Shown: positions 1-8,137, numbered from the stretch's first letter. The stretch is 10,679 nucleotides of DNA from Pirellulales bacterium (GCA_022844585.1 JALHLM010000178.1:1-10679); one strand, 5' to 3'. Notes: generated by a model from the letters alone, not told the origin. Numbers and translations are program-made.

Positions 1-3000
1 CGTTGCGACGCAGCGCGTCTTCATTGCCGTCGGGAAGTAACCCTTCGACCTCGGGAATCCACACCGCGGCATGGCCTGGCGGCAGCGCGGCCGCGGGTTC
101 CTGGAATTGCACGGCGCCGGAAGTGGCGTCGATCAGTTTAGCCGTCAGCTTGGGAACAACGGGCGTGATACCTTCCTTCGCGGCGGCTACGCGCTGCTGC
201 AAGCCGTTCGTGAGGTCGGTTGAGCACTGCGCCAGAGCCGACGTCGCTTCCGGCGAGACGGTGGCATCCGCCGACGCCGGGCGACGCGCGAATGCTTGCA
301 TGGCATCGACGAGTTTCTGCGCGGCGCGTGCGAAGTAATGCTGCGTGACTTGCCGAGAATCGCCGGCGATCTCCAGGTTGTCGGCGGCGTCTCCCCAGAA
401 ATCGTCCAGCACTCGCTGGCCGTGCCATTGCGCGAACATCATTTGACGCAACCAACCGCGCTCGGCGGACGGTTCTGGAATGGCGCCGTCGCCGAAGGAA
501 TAAGTAGAGAGGATCGCCAAGCGACGAGAGTCCAGGTCGATCGCGCGCAGTGCGGTCGATTGTTGAGCGGAATCGCCCGCTTTCCAGGCGGCCTGGAGGA
601 CCGACGACAACGAAGGTTCGCTCGCAAGCCGCTCACGAATTGCTGCGCCGCTTGTCGCGGGCGTCGATTCGTTTTCGGCGGCGCTCGTAAGCGCCCAGGC
701 CGCGAGCGCCTGCAAGGGTTCGACGCCAATCTCTTTTTCCTTGGGGGTAGGCTTAGCGTCCGCGGTGCGATGAAATAGCGACTTCGCTAAACGATCACGC
801 TGCGCGAGCAGTTGATCGCGGTTGCCGAAACCTGGCATGGGGCCGGCCAAGAGGATTTCGGCGCGGCGCAAGTCAACGGTGTTTATCTGCTTGTCGATTT
901 TGGCGACTTCGCTGAGCTCGTTCTCGTAGGCCAGTTTCAATGCGTCGTACGACTTTTCGGGTTCTTGTACGGCGCCCTCCACGTTCTTGAGCGCAACGGC
1001 AAGATCGGATCCGTCGGCCGCAGCCGGTGATGCGCCGGCAAAAAGCTGTTCGGGACTGTCGAGCGTGTTCGCCAATTGATTGAGTTGATCGAACAAGCGT
1101 CGTGCTCCTTCCGCGTCGAGCAGAAAGGCGGCGCCGTAGCGCGCCCGGCGAACTTGCCAGGCAATCATCGACGGCGATTCGGCGACGGCCTCGTCCCAGA
1201 AACGTTGCGCGTCGTCGAGCTTGGCGGCCAGATTTCGCCACGCCGCATACTCGGCAACGAGTTTGCCGGACGTCTCGCGCAGCGCCTCGACTTGGCTGGA
1301 GTCACCGATCAACGCCTGGTCCTCGAAATCGCGACGTCGCCGTTCGATCACTTCGAGCCGCTGCGACAGCGCGCCGAACGCGCTGAGATTGAGCGGCTTC
1401 GCCGCGCCGCGATTTGCATCGCGCGGCGACAGCATCGTAGCGGCCTGCTCGCTGGCGTCGCGGACCTGTCCCAATGACATCACGAGCGCCGAGTTGCGAT
1501 CCCAGAGTTGTTCATCGAAATCGCGGAGCAATAGACGCATCCATTGCAGCTCCGCGATCGTCGTGTTGTCGCCGGTGCTTTTCGTCGGGAGTAGCGTTTC
1601 CAGAACGCGCTCGACTTCGGCCTTCGTGCGCCGACCCTCGCAAAACCAGCGCCACGCGACGGCGGTTTTGACGGCGACGCTCGGTTCTTCAATCAGCTTT
1701 CGTTCTTCCTTGGCCGACGCCGCGTCGGCGGCCGGCGGTGCGGCGGGCGTTGCCGGCGCAGTGGTGCTGCCGCTATTCGCCGGGGCCGAAGCGGCGGTGT
1801 CGGCGGGAGTTGCTGGCGCAGGTGTAGCGACGGGCGCGGTCGGGCCGGTGGCGATTTCGATGAGCTGTTTCGAATAGCTGGCGAATTGCTCGTTCGTCAG
1901 CAGCGCCAGTGTCGTGGGGGAGAATCGCGTCGCCCAAGACAGGCTCAATTCGAGATTGGCCAGCGGATTCTGCGCCGCCTCGGTGTCATAGCTCCAGGCC
2001 TTGGCGCGATTCAACAGCGCGCCGGCCGATTCGACCTTCGCAAACGCGGCGTCTTTCGACGGTTGCGCATAGGCCTGGCCCGCTGATTGCAATTGTTCCA
2101 GTCGCCACAGTTCGCGCCGGCGCGCTTCCCAACCCAAGGGCCGCGCACGGCGGAAGCTTGTCTCGCTGGAGTTTGCAAACGCCGTTTGAAAATCTTTTAG
2201 GACATTCGGCGCTTCGCGGCGATTCACCGCGACCGCCGTGGGCTCTGTAAGTTGATAGTTCGGCACGCACGAGGCGACCACGCGGTCTTCCGTTTGCCCT
2301 TTCGATTGCCAAAGCGCCGGAGTCTGACGGACCTCTTCACCCAATTGGCCGCGCACGAGGCGATCGACGTTGGATTCCACGTAGGCTTGCAGCTCCTTGA
2401 GCTCCACTTGCTTGTCGCCATCAGCGTCTGCCGCGCCGCGCAATCCGTTGTTGAAGTAGTAGCCGAAAACGGAACGCCCTAGTTCAGGGAAGCTCCAAGC
2501 GAGTTGCCCCACGTCGGTGGAATTCAGCACGCTGACATGCTTTCGATCGCCGCCGAGGACTTCGTCTCGGGCAACCTTCGCGAACTCATTTTGCAGGATG
2601 CCCAACTCCGAGACGGTGTCGATGCGGTTGGCATCGAGCGCCAACAAAACGTGCGTCTCTTGCTCGGCGGCCGCGGCCTCCAAGGCGTCGAGCACCTTCG
2701 CCAGCGGCAACCAGTACGTCGTGTCGGCCCAGGCGGCGCCTTTCCGGGTTGCGTCAGGAAGGAGCAAGCATGGTTGTGGCTTGCCGGCGACGCTGCCATT
2801 CACGACGCCATGCATGCTCAGATAAATGACGACGAGATCGTGCGAATCCCGTTTGGCGGCGGCGGCCACTGCTTCGCGCAGCGACGCCAGCCAGGCGTCG
2901 TGAACCGCCGCTGGCTTGGTATTGAGCGCGGCCGTTGGCGGCGAGGCCATCGCCTGCGGATTCAAGAACGAGCGCGCTCCGGCGTCCTGTAGCGCTTCGC

Positions 3001-3343
3001 AATCCTCGTAGGCGTAGGCGTTTGGGGGGAGCGGGGCCTCGTAGTCAACGGCGTAATAGGTAATGACCGGCGTGGTTCCCCAGACCCGGTACATAAGCAC
3101 GAAACCGACGCCGATGACCGCCATCGCGGCGAACGTCGCCCCCAGCTTTTTGAATAGCCGGATGCGGGCCTGCCGGGCGTGGCGGCCGGTGGCCTTGGGG
3201 CGCGGCTCCGCCCGCCAACGCTGGTTCCCACCCCCCATCCCGAGGACGGACTGTGTCATCTCCCGCCAGGACGCGCGTTTGCGCGCGGGGGGCTCACGGC
3301 CCGAGTCGTCTGCGGAACGCCAGGAGGGATTCTTACCGGCCAT
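1..3343 (-). CDS. Membrane-anchored caspase-like (C14-fold) protein with degenerate catalytic Cys; partial, C-terminus beyond left edge
   Basis: An open frame of 1114 codons runs from ATG at 3343 to the window edge with no stop; an in-frame TGA lies 8 codons upstream of that ATG and no other start lies between. Residues 1-66 are basic and likely cytoplasmic; residues about 67-85 (LGATFAAMAVIGVGFVLMY) form one membrane segment, so the rest should be extracytoplasmic. Residues about 95-335 match the caspase/metacaspase fold: strand plus His motif DLVVIYLSMHG (His178), strand plus Cys-loop LLALDANRI (237-241), and a late acidic loop with Asp306, Asp308, Asp310 and Glu317 spaced like an EF-hand. 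The C14 signature D-A-C reads D-A-N here, so Asn239 replaces the nucleophile and peptidase activity is doubtful. Residues about 495-545 are an Ala/Pro/Thr-rich linker. About 545-1065 is predicted helical, and about 1070-1114 looks like the start of a beta domain. No clear ribosome site is seen; TATGAT on the minus strand (3364-3369) is a weak -10 candidate. An internal ATG at codon 29, preceded by GGCGGGAG, is an alternative start. The gene is divergent from the TPR gene at 3620. The caspase-like call is fairly firm; the biological role is unknown. Confidence 0.8.
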   Translation of the reverse strand, partial: MAGKNPSWRSADDSGREPPARKRASWREMTQSVLGMGGGNQRWRAEPRPKATGRHARQARIRLFKKLGATFAAMAVIGVGFVLMYRVWGTTPVITYYAVDYEAPLPPNAYAYEDCEALQDAGARSFLNPQAMASPPTAALNTKPAAVHDAWLASLREAVAAAAKRDSHDLVVIYLSMHGVVNGSVAGKPQPCLLLPDATRKGAAWADTTYWLPLAKVLDALEAAAAEQETHVLLALDANRIDTVSELGILQNEFAKVARDEVLGGDRKHVSVLNSTDVGQLAWSFPELGRSVFGYYFNNGLRGAADADGDKQVELKELQAYVESNVDRLVRGQLGEEVRQTPALWQSKGQTEDRVVASCVPNYQLTEPTAVAVNRREAPNVLKDFQTAFANSSETSFRRARPLGWEARRRELWRLEQLQSAGQAYAQPSKDAAFAKVESAGALLNRAKAWSYDTEAAQNPLANLELSLSWATRFSPTTLALLTNEQFASYSKQLIEIATGPTAPVATPAPATPADTAASAPANSGSTTAPATPAAPPAADAASAKEERKLIEEPSVAVKTAVAWRWFCEGRRTKAEVERVLETLLPTKSTGDNTTIAELQWMRLLLRDFDEQLWDRNSALVMSLGQVRDASEQAATMLSPRDANRGAAKPLNLSAFGALSQRLEVIERRRRDFEDQALIGDSSQVEALRETSGKLVAEYAAWRNLAAKLDDAQRFWDEAVAESPSMIAWQVRRARYGAAFLLDAEGARRLFDQLNQLANTLDSPEQLFAGASPAAADGSDLAVALKNVEGAVQEPEKSYDALKLAYENELSEVAKIDKQINTVDLRRAEILLAGPMPGFGNRDQLLAQRDRLAKSLFHRTADAKPTPKEKEIGVEPLQALAAWALTSAAENESTPATSGAAIRERLASEPSLSSVLQAAWKAGDSAQQSTALRAIDLDSRRLAILSTYSFGDGAIPEPSAERGWLRQMMFAQWHGQRVLDDFWGDAADNLEIAGDSRQVTQHYFARAAQKLVDAMQAFARRPASADATVSPEATSALAQCSTDLTNGLQQRVAAAKEGITPVVPKLTAKLIDATSGAVQFQEPAAALPPGHAAVWIPEVEGLLPDGNEDALRRN

Positions 3344-3452
3344 ATTGGGATCACCCGAACGCCATCATATCCGTGGCTGCCAACGCTTTGCGCATTGGAG
3401 CAAAGGCGCAATCCAGTTACAAGAATGAGACCGTCGCCCCGTCCCGTGTAAG

Positions 3453-3478
3453 CGGAAACAGGGGGTATCTTGTTTCCG
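3453..3478. repeat. Small perfect inverted repeat (hairpin or operator candidate)
   Basis: CGGAAACA at 3453-3460 is the exact reverse complement of TGTTTCCG at 3471-3478, with a 10-base spacer. It lies about 80 bases before the promoter-like box at 3559, inside the divergent region. It could be a dimeric regulator's operator or an RNA hairpin. There is no following T-run, so it does not look like an intrinsic terminator. Confidence 0.4.
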
Positions 3479-3534
3479 TCTCGGGGAATAATCCGGTAAC
3501 AGGAGGCGGCTTTCGGAGGTAAATCAAGCTGACC

Positions 3535-3564
3535 TCGACGCGGTCGCCCCGAGTTCTCTATACT
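3535..3564 (+). promoter_or_regulatory. Candidate sigma-70-type promoter of TPR gene 1
   Basis: TATACT at 3559-3564 resembles a -10 box (5 of 6 to TATAAT). TCGACG at 3535-3540, 18 bases upstream, is a weak -35 match (4 of 6 to TTGACA). The box sits 56 bases before the ATG at 3620. A similar CTA(T/C)A(A/C)T box precedes the next two plus-strand genes. This is a motif match only. Confidence 0.35.
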
Positions 3565-3606
3565 CCCGCCGCAATATTCCCCGTCGGATTCGTCTGCGTC
3601 ACTCAT

Positions 3607-3611
3607 GGAGG
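3607..3611 (+). promoter_or_regulatory. Shine-Dalgarno site deciding the start at 3620
   Basis: GGAGG lies 8 bases before ATG 3620, an ideal spacing. The alternative in-frame ATG at 3605 overlaps this site and so is unlikely to be the real start. Confidence 0.7.
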
Positions 3612-3619
3612 ACGACGCA

Positions 3620-5782
3620 ATGTGTCGCTTAGCGCCGTGGTCCTGGCTTTCATTCGCTCTGGCGATCTCCTTGGCGCTCACGCCTTGCCGCGCCGCCGAT
3701 CCGGCGCCGCCGGCATCGGAATCGGAACCTGCGCCCCCGGTAGAACCGCTGTTCGGCGGGCCTCCGGTTGCTGCGCCGGACGACGAAGCCACTGCGCCCG
3801 AAGCCGAAGATGAAACGCCCGCCGCCGGCGAAGATGTGCCGACGGAAGCCGGCGTCGCCGAAATTGGTGAAATCGACCCCGTGAACTTCGAAGCGCCCGT
3901 CGAAGACGACGAGGAAAGCGACGAAGAAGATGAAATGGAAGGGGAAGCCGAAGAGGCGGCCGCCGAAGAAGCCGCGACGGCGGAGTCTCAGGAAGAAGCT
4001 ACGCCAACGCCGGTGAAGAAATCTCCTGTTGCGGAGAAGGCCCCCGCACCGGAACCGCTCGTGGCACAACCCACGGATGCGAATACGGCCGTCGAAAAAG
4101 AAGTCGAAACCGCAAGCTTCAACGGCGTGCGTCCGGGCGTCACAACGATCGAGGAAGTGCGCGCGAACTGGGGCGAGCCGCTGCAATCGTTCGAGGACCG
4201 CGGCACGATCCATCAGATTTACTCCTTGGAACCGTTCAAGGAAATCGACGTCAGCTACGCCGGCAAAACGGTCGCCGCGGTGGTGATCTTCATGGATCAA
4301 TCGTTCTCGGCCCCGCAACTCGCGGAACAATTGGGCCTCGAAAAGCTGCAGGCCGTGATTGTCCCTGACGCCAAGGGCAACTGGCTCGGCCAGGCCTATC
4401 CGGAACGGGGCGTGATGTTCGGCTTCGACCCCGAGCACGCCAAGGACAAGCAAGTTGCGCAGATCGTGCTGGAACCCGTCGACGCCCTGCCCTTCCTGCT
4501 GCGGGCCGAAGTGCGGATGCAACGCGACTACACGGCCGCGCTCAAGGACCTCGATTACGCCATCCAGTTCGATGCCAAGAACGCTCGGGCGCATGCGCTG
4601 CGTGCGCAGGCGCTGTTGGCGATGATGCGCTGGGACGAGGCGCGAAAGGCCATCGACGAAGCGGTCGCGCTCGACGCGAAGACGCCGCAGCATCGCTTGA
4701 TTCGCGCCGAAATCCTGCGCAACCAAGGGGATTTCGCGGAGGCGATCAACGAATCGCGAAAACTGATCTCGGCCGCTGGAGGCAAGCCGGAAATCGTTGC
4801 GCCGGCACTCGTGGAACTAGCCCGGGCCGTGGCGGAAGGTCCGGACCGGGACTATCGTCGCGCGGCCGACTATTCGCTGGAAGCCATCAAACTGACCGAG
4901 CCGCTGTTGAAGAGCGAATCGCCGCGCGCCCGTCGCGCCGCCCGCATCGTGGCGGTGGACGCGCATTTGGAATTGGCGGTGGCGATTTCTTGGGGCTTCT
5001 GGCGTCAAAAGGAAAAGACGGCGCCGAAGTGGATCGACCGCGCGGCGACGCTGGCCGATCAACTGGCCACCGAAGACCAGGCTGGAGATGAGTATCGCTT
5101 GCGCGTGGCCTCGAAGGCCTTGGCGGCGAGCGTCGGCTTGAAGGGCGCGATCGATCCCACGCCTTGGGTGAAGGCCCTGCAAACGGCCGGCGGCAAGCAA
5201 CTCGAAGCCACAAACGATCCGATTCGCCGCCGGCAGCTGGAATGGCAGGTCGGGCTGGCGTTGTACGATGCGATGCAGGCGTACCATCAATTGGAAGCTT
5301 TCAAGCAAGCGTTGGAAGTGGGTACGCTGGCGTCGTCCGCGCTGGAGCATGTGCAGCTTGAACGCCAGGCCTTGCCGAGCGACGCCTATCTCATGGGCCG
5401 GTTGTATTTCCGACTCGGCACACTTTATGTCGCACAAAACGAGCAGCACGAGCAGGCCGTCGTCTGGTTCGAGAAGGCGCAACCGCTGATCGAACAAGCG
5501 CTACCGGCCGCGCTCCAAGCGGACGTTGGCCGACAGGGCGAAACCATGGTCAGCATGGCGGTTTCATTCTGGTCCGTCGAACAGCAGGAAAAGGCGATGG
5601 CGCTGACCACGGCCGGCGCGAAGCTGATGGAAAAAGCCGTTGACGAAGGCGTGCTGGAGGCCACCGCGTTGCAAGTCCCCTACAACAATCTCGCCACGAT
5701 GCACCGCTTCCTGGGCGACGACACTGCCGCCGACAAGTTCACGGAACTGGCGGAACGCTCCACTGGGACGGAACTGAAATAA
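3620..5782 (+). CDS. Secreted TPR protein with acidic linker and BamE/SmpA-like domain (TPR gene 1)
   Basis: The protein has 720 residues from ATG 3620, chosen for its GGAGG and because it puts the hydrophobic signal segment (residues about 6-22) at the N-terminus. A likely signal peptidase I site follows CRA (residue 25). TPC before that is not a good lipobox because Pro is at -1. Residues about 27-165 are a disordered linker rich in Ala, Pro, Glu and Asp, with the densest acidic run at 94-127. Residues about 166-290 begin FNGVRPGVTTIEEVRANWGEP, a pattern like the small BamE/SmpA/OmlA or copper-amine-oxidase-like envelope domains, followed by alternating strands. Residues about 292-385 contain at least two clear TPRs (for example DYTAALKDLDYAIQFDAKNA). 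Helical repeats continue, and a further TPR-like block lies at 590-715. TPRs bind protein partners, so an envelope scaffold role is inferred; no enzyme motif is visible. The gene is divergent from the caspase-like gene and 126 bases ahead of a second secreted TPR gene. Confidence 0.85.
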   Translation: MCRLAPWSWLSFALAISLALTPCRAADPAPPASESEPAPPVEPLFGGPPVAAPDDEATAPEAEDETPAAGEDVPTEAGVAEIGEIDPVNFEAPVEDDEESDEEDEMEGEAEEAAAEEAATAESQEEATPTPVKKSPVAEKAPAPEPLVAQPTDANTAVEKEVETASFNGVRPGVTTIEEVRANWGEPLQSFEDRGTIHQIYSLEPFKEIDVSYAGKTVAAVVIFMDQSFSAPQLAEQLGLEKLQAVIVPDAKGNWLGQAYPERGVMFGFDPEHAKDKQVAQIVLEPVDALPFLLRAEVRMQRDYTAALKDLDYAIQFDAKNARAHALRAQALLAMMRWDEARKAIDEAVALDAKTPQHRLIRAEILRNQGDFAEAINESRKLISAAGGKPEIVAPALVELARAVAEGPDRDYRRAADYSLEAIKLTEPLLKSESPRARRAARIVAVDAHLELAVAISWGFWRQKEKTAPKWIDRAATLADQLATEDQAGDEYRLRVASKALAASVGLKGAIDPTPWVKALQTAGGKQLEATNDPIRRRQLEWQVGLALYDAMQAYHQLEAFKQALEVGTLASSALEHVQLERQALPSDAYLMGRLYFRLGTLYVAQNEQHEQAVVWFEKAQPLIEQALPAALQADVGRQGETMVSMAVSFWSVEQQEKAMALTTAGAKLMEKAVDEGVLEATALQVPYNNLATMHRFLGDDTAADKFTELAERSTGTELK

Positions 5783-5908
5783 TCCCGCTTCGCTGCGTTG
5801 GCGTCTCACGACCGCGATAGCCGGTCGGCTCCCCCCGGGCTACAATGCAACCTGTCAAACTTTGCGGGTTGTGCGCTTGCGGACAGGTCGTTCGCCGGAG
5901 GGGGTGCG
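5783..5908 (+). promoter_or_regulatory. Spacer between the TPR genes with promoter-like box and leader stem
   Basis: A 5-bp inverted repeat GACCG/CGGTC (5810-5814 with 5822-5826) lacks a T-run and is a poor terminator. TACAAT at 5841-5846 matches a -10 box in 5 of 6 positions, 63 bases before the ATG at 5909; no convincing -35 is visible. Just downstream, ACCTGTC at 5850-5856 pairs perfectly with GACAGGT at 5882-5888, a possible stem in the transcript leader. If the box is real, the second TPR gene has its own promoter. Confidence 0.35.
5897..5904 (+). promoter_or_regulatory. Shine-Dalgarno site deciding the start at 5909
   Basis: GGAGGGGG ends 4 bases before ATG 5909; its GGAGG core is 7 bases away. 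This favours 5909 over the far upstream in-frame ATG at 5798, which would bury the signal peptide and extend across the promoter-like box. Confidence 0.7.
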
Positions 5909-8116
5909 ATGGTGGCAAAACATTCTTGGGTCGTTGCAGCGGCGCTCGGTTTCTCCACCGTGGCAATTTCCCTGGCCGATGAACCGGCCGCGCCGGTGCA
6001 GTTGGCCGAACGTGTCCTGGTGCCGGGTTATTCCGAGATCGACGACCCGTTGGAGCCGCTTGTCCCGCGTGCCGCTCGGACGGAAGAAGAGCTGGATCGC
6101 ATCGACGCCATGGCCCTGTTTGCCGCGGCCCGAACGGCGGAGGACCAAGGGGACGAGCGTCAGGCGTTGCGGCTCTATCAACGCGCCTACCGGCGCGATC
6201 CCGAATCCGTCGCCGCATTGAAGCAAATCGTGCCGCTGGCGTTTCAATTGCAGCAGACCGACAGCGCGTTCCGCTACACGGTGAAGCTCGCCGAACGCGG
6301 CGAGCCGGACTTGCAACTCCTGCGGCAACTGGGCGAATACCTCGCCGTGCAAGGGGGCGACGATACTTCGGCCATTCGGCTGTTAGAGAAGGCGGTCGAG
6401 GTTTCCGCGAAATCAGAAAGCCCCGGCGAGCAGTATCTCCATCTCGCTCGCTTGGTGCGGGTCTATCATCGCAGCGGCGATAACGCCAAAGCGGCGGCGG
6501 CCTTGGTGCGGGTGGAAGACGCTTTGGCGGCGCGGAAGGAACATCAGCTCGACGACGAAACCGTCGAAGCCATCCTCGGCGAACCGGATCGCTCGGAGGA
6601 AATGTTCGGCGAGATCTATCTCGCCGCCGGACAATTCGATCGCGCCCGAGCGGCCTTTGAGCGGGCCTATGCAGCGAATGAAGACGAGCCGTCGCGTGCG
6701 TTTCGCGCGGCGCAGATCGCGTTCCAAGAGAAAAACGACGAAGAAGCACTGCGGCAGTTGGATCGGTATTTCGCCGCCAAGGTTTCCACGCGCCAAGCGG
6801 CGCCGTACCGCCTGTTGACCGAATCCTTGCAGCGTCAGCAACGCGGCGCGGAGCTGATTCCCAAGTTGGAAAGTCTGCACGCTGCAAACCCAACCGAAGA
6901 AGCGCTGACCGAGTATCTGGCCGAACAGTACTTGGCCGCGCAATCCTGGGAGCCGGCCGAGAAGCTGCTGAGCGAATTGTTCGCCGGCGAGGACTTCTAC
7001 GGACCGGCGGGCGGATTGATCGAAGTTTATCGTCAGACGAAGCAGTCGGAAAAACTGCTCGACGTGCTCGCCAAAGTGGCCGCCAGCGAGCCGGGACTAG
7101 AACTGCTGAGCAAGCGCGTCGGGGAGTTGGCGGCCGCGCCGGAAGCGATGGACGGGTTGATTCTCGCCGCCCGCGCGCGGGTGAATTCCGCCGATCAGCC
7201 GCTTGATTTCGGCGGCGCGTACGCCGTCGCCGCGTTGGGGCTGGAAGCCAAGCGGATGGATATCGCGCAAGAGTTTTTCGAGCAGGCCATCGCGTTGGCC
7301 GCCGAACGCCAAGGCGAAGTGGCGCTCACCTGGGGCCTCGGGCTGATGATGGCCGAGGACTATGCCGGCGCCGTGAAGGTGCTGCAACGCGGCATCGACG
7401 ATCGGCTGCTTCCGGACGGCAACCCAGCGTTCCATTACTACCTGTCAGGCGCCTTGGAGATGAACGGCGAAACGGAGAAGGCGCTCGAAGCGGCGCGGGA
7501 AGCCGCGAAGTCGGCGGAGCTTGACCCGCGCCTCGCGGTGCGCGAGCCGTGGATTCTGTACCACGCGAAGCGGTACGACGAAGCATTGGCCAAGTACTCA
7601 GCGCTAATCGAGTCCGCCGACGCCGAACACGGTTCGTCGTCGATTCGAGACATCGTCCGCGACGCCCGGCTCGCCGTTTCGAACGTACATGTGATCCAAA
7701 AGGATTTTCCGGCGGCCGAGGAATCGTTGGAGCAAGTGCTCGACGAATTTCCGGACGACGTCGGGGCCTCGAACGACCTGGGCTATCTCTGGGCCGACCA
7801 GGGAAAGCGGTTGCCGCAATCTCTGGCGATGCTGCAATACGCCGTCTCGAAGGCCCCAGAGAACGCGGCCTACCGGGACAGCCTCGGCTGGGTGCTGCAT
7901 CGGCTGGGTCGGAATGAAGAGGCATTAGTGGAAATTGAGCTCTCAGCGAAGGAAAAAGACGCCGACGGCGTGATCCTCGACCACCTCGGCGATGTCCATC
8001 AAGCACTGGGCCACGCGGATCAGGCAAAAGAAGCCTGGACCAAGGCCGTGGCGGCGTTCGAACGCGACAAGGAATTAGAGCCGGCGGAGACGGTTAGGAA
8101 GAAGTTGACGCCTTGA
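5909..8116 (+). CDS. Secreted all-TPR protein (TPR gene 2)
   Basis: The protein has 735 residues. Residues 1-23 form a signal peptide (basic MVAKH, hydrophobic VVAAALGFSTVAI, cleavage likely after SLA before DEP), placing it in the periplasm or paryphoplasm. Almost the whole mature chain is helical repeats: a TPR at about 76-110 (DERQALRLYQRAYRRDPES), more at 140-200 and 232-290, degenerate repeats to about 500, then 503-570. A strong C-terminal block at about 585-720 contains SNDLGYLWADQGKRLPQSLA, DSLGWVLHRLGRNEEALVEI and LDHLGDVHQALGHADQAKEA. That block resembles the C-terminal TPRs of bacterial envelope TPR proteins. No catalytic motif or membrane segment is seen after the signal peptide. 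Its function is unknown; protein-protein scaffolding is the family expectation. It may be cotranscribed with the preceding TPR gene or use the box at 5841. Confidence 0.85.
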   Translation: MVAKHSWVVAAALGFSTVAISLADEPAAPVQLAERVLVPGYSEIDDPLEPLVPRAARTEEELDRIDAMALFAAARTAEDQGDERQALRLYQRAYRRDPESVAALKQIVPLAFQLQQTDSAFRYTVKLAERGEPDLQLLRQLGEYLAVQGGDDTSAIRLLEKAVEVSAKSESPGEQYLHLARLVRVYHRSGDNAKAAAALVRVEDALAARKEHQLDDETVEAILGEPDRSEEMFGEIYLAAGQFDRARAAFERAYAANEDEPSRAFRAAQIAFQEKNDEEALRQLDRYFAAKVSTRQAAPYRLLTESLQRQQRGAELIPKLESLHAANPTEEALTEYLAEQYLAAQSWEPAEKLLSELFAGEDFYGPAGGLIEVYRQTKQSEKLLDVLAKVAASEPGLELLSKRVGELAAAPEAMDGLILAARARVNSADQPLDFGGAYAVAALGLEAKRMDIAQEFFEQAIALAAERQGEVALTWGLGLMMAEDYAGAVKVLQRGIDDRLLPDGNPAFHYYLSGALEMNGETEKALEAAREAAKSAELDPRLAVREPWILYHAKRYDEALAKYSALIESADAEHGSSSIRDIVRDARLAVSNVHVIQKDFPAAEESLEQVLDEFPDDVGASNDLGYLWADQGKRLPQSLAMLQYAVSKAPENAAYRDSLGWVLHRLGRNEEALVEIELSAKEKDADGVILDHLGDVHQALGHADQAKEAWTKAVAAFERDKELEPAETVRKKLTP

Positions 8117-8130
8117 ACTGAACGAGGCGT

Positions 8131-8137
8131 CTACACT
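8131..8137 (+). promoter_or_regulatory. Candidate -10 box of trpB, displaced by the palindromic element
   Basis: CTACACT at 8131-8137 resembles the CTATACT and CTACAAT boxes before the two TPR genes. It is 256 bases before ATG 8393, but 54 bases if the 202-bp palindrome is discounted, close to the 56 and 63 seen at the other genes. No good -35 is found at 16-18 bases. Confidence 0.25.

Larger units (their letters stand above)
3344..3619. promoter_or_regulatory. Divergent intergenic region between the caspase-like gene and TPR gene 1
   Basis: These 276 bases separate two genes read outward. They hold a perfect 8-bp hairpin (3453-3478), a promoter-like box for the rightward gene (3535-3564) and its ribosome site (3607-3611). 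Toward the leftward gene there is a TATGAT-like hexamer (3364-3369, minus strand) and a 6-bp inverted repeat, CTTTGC at 3386-3391 with GCAAAG at 3400-3405. A GGAGG at about 3515-3519 is followed by no start codon at suitable spacing. I see no small gene or RNA gene here. Confidence 0.5.

Noticed and set aside
1221..1877. A 218-codon plus-strand frame
   Set aside because: It is antisense to the continuous caspase-like gene. Its Ala/Gly/Val-rich tail is only the complement of that gene's Ala/Pro linker.
3256..3792. A 178-codon minus-strand frame crossing the divergent region
   Set aside because: It overlaps the start of both flanking genes in other frames, covers the promoter-like box, and shows only low-complexity Gly/Ser/Ala content at its beginning.
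3650..4726. A 358-codon minus-strand frame opposite TPR gene 1
   Set aside because: It lies antisense to a protein with signal peptide and TPRs. Its Phe/Arg-rich translation is the mirror of Glu/Ala codons, not a protein-like sequence.
5798..5908. N-terminal extension of TPR gene 2 from ATG 5798
   Set aside because: It would bury the signal peptide, cross the TACAAT box, and has no ribosome site, whereas ATG 5909 has a strong one.
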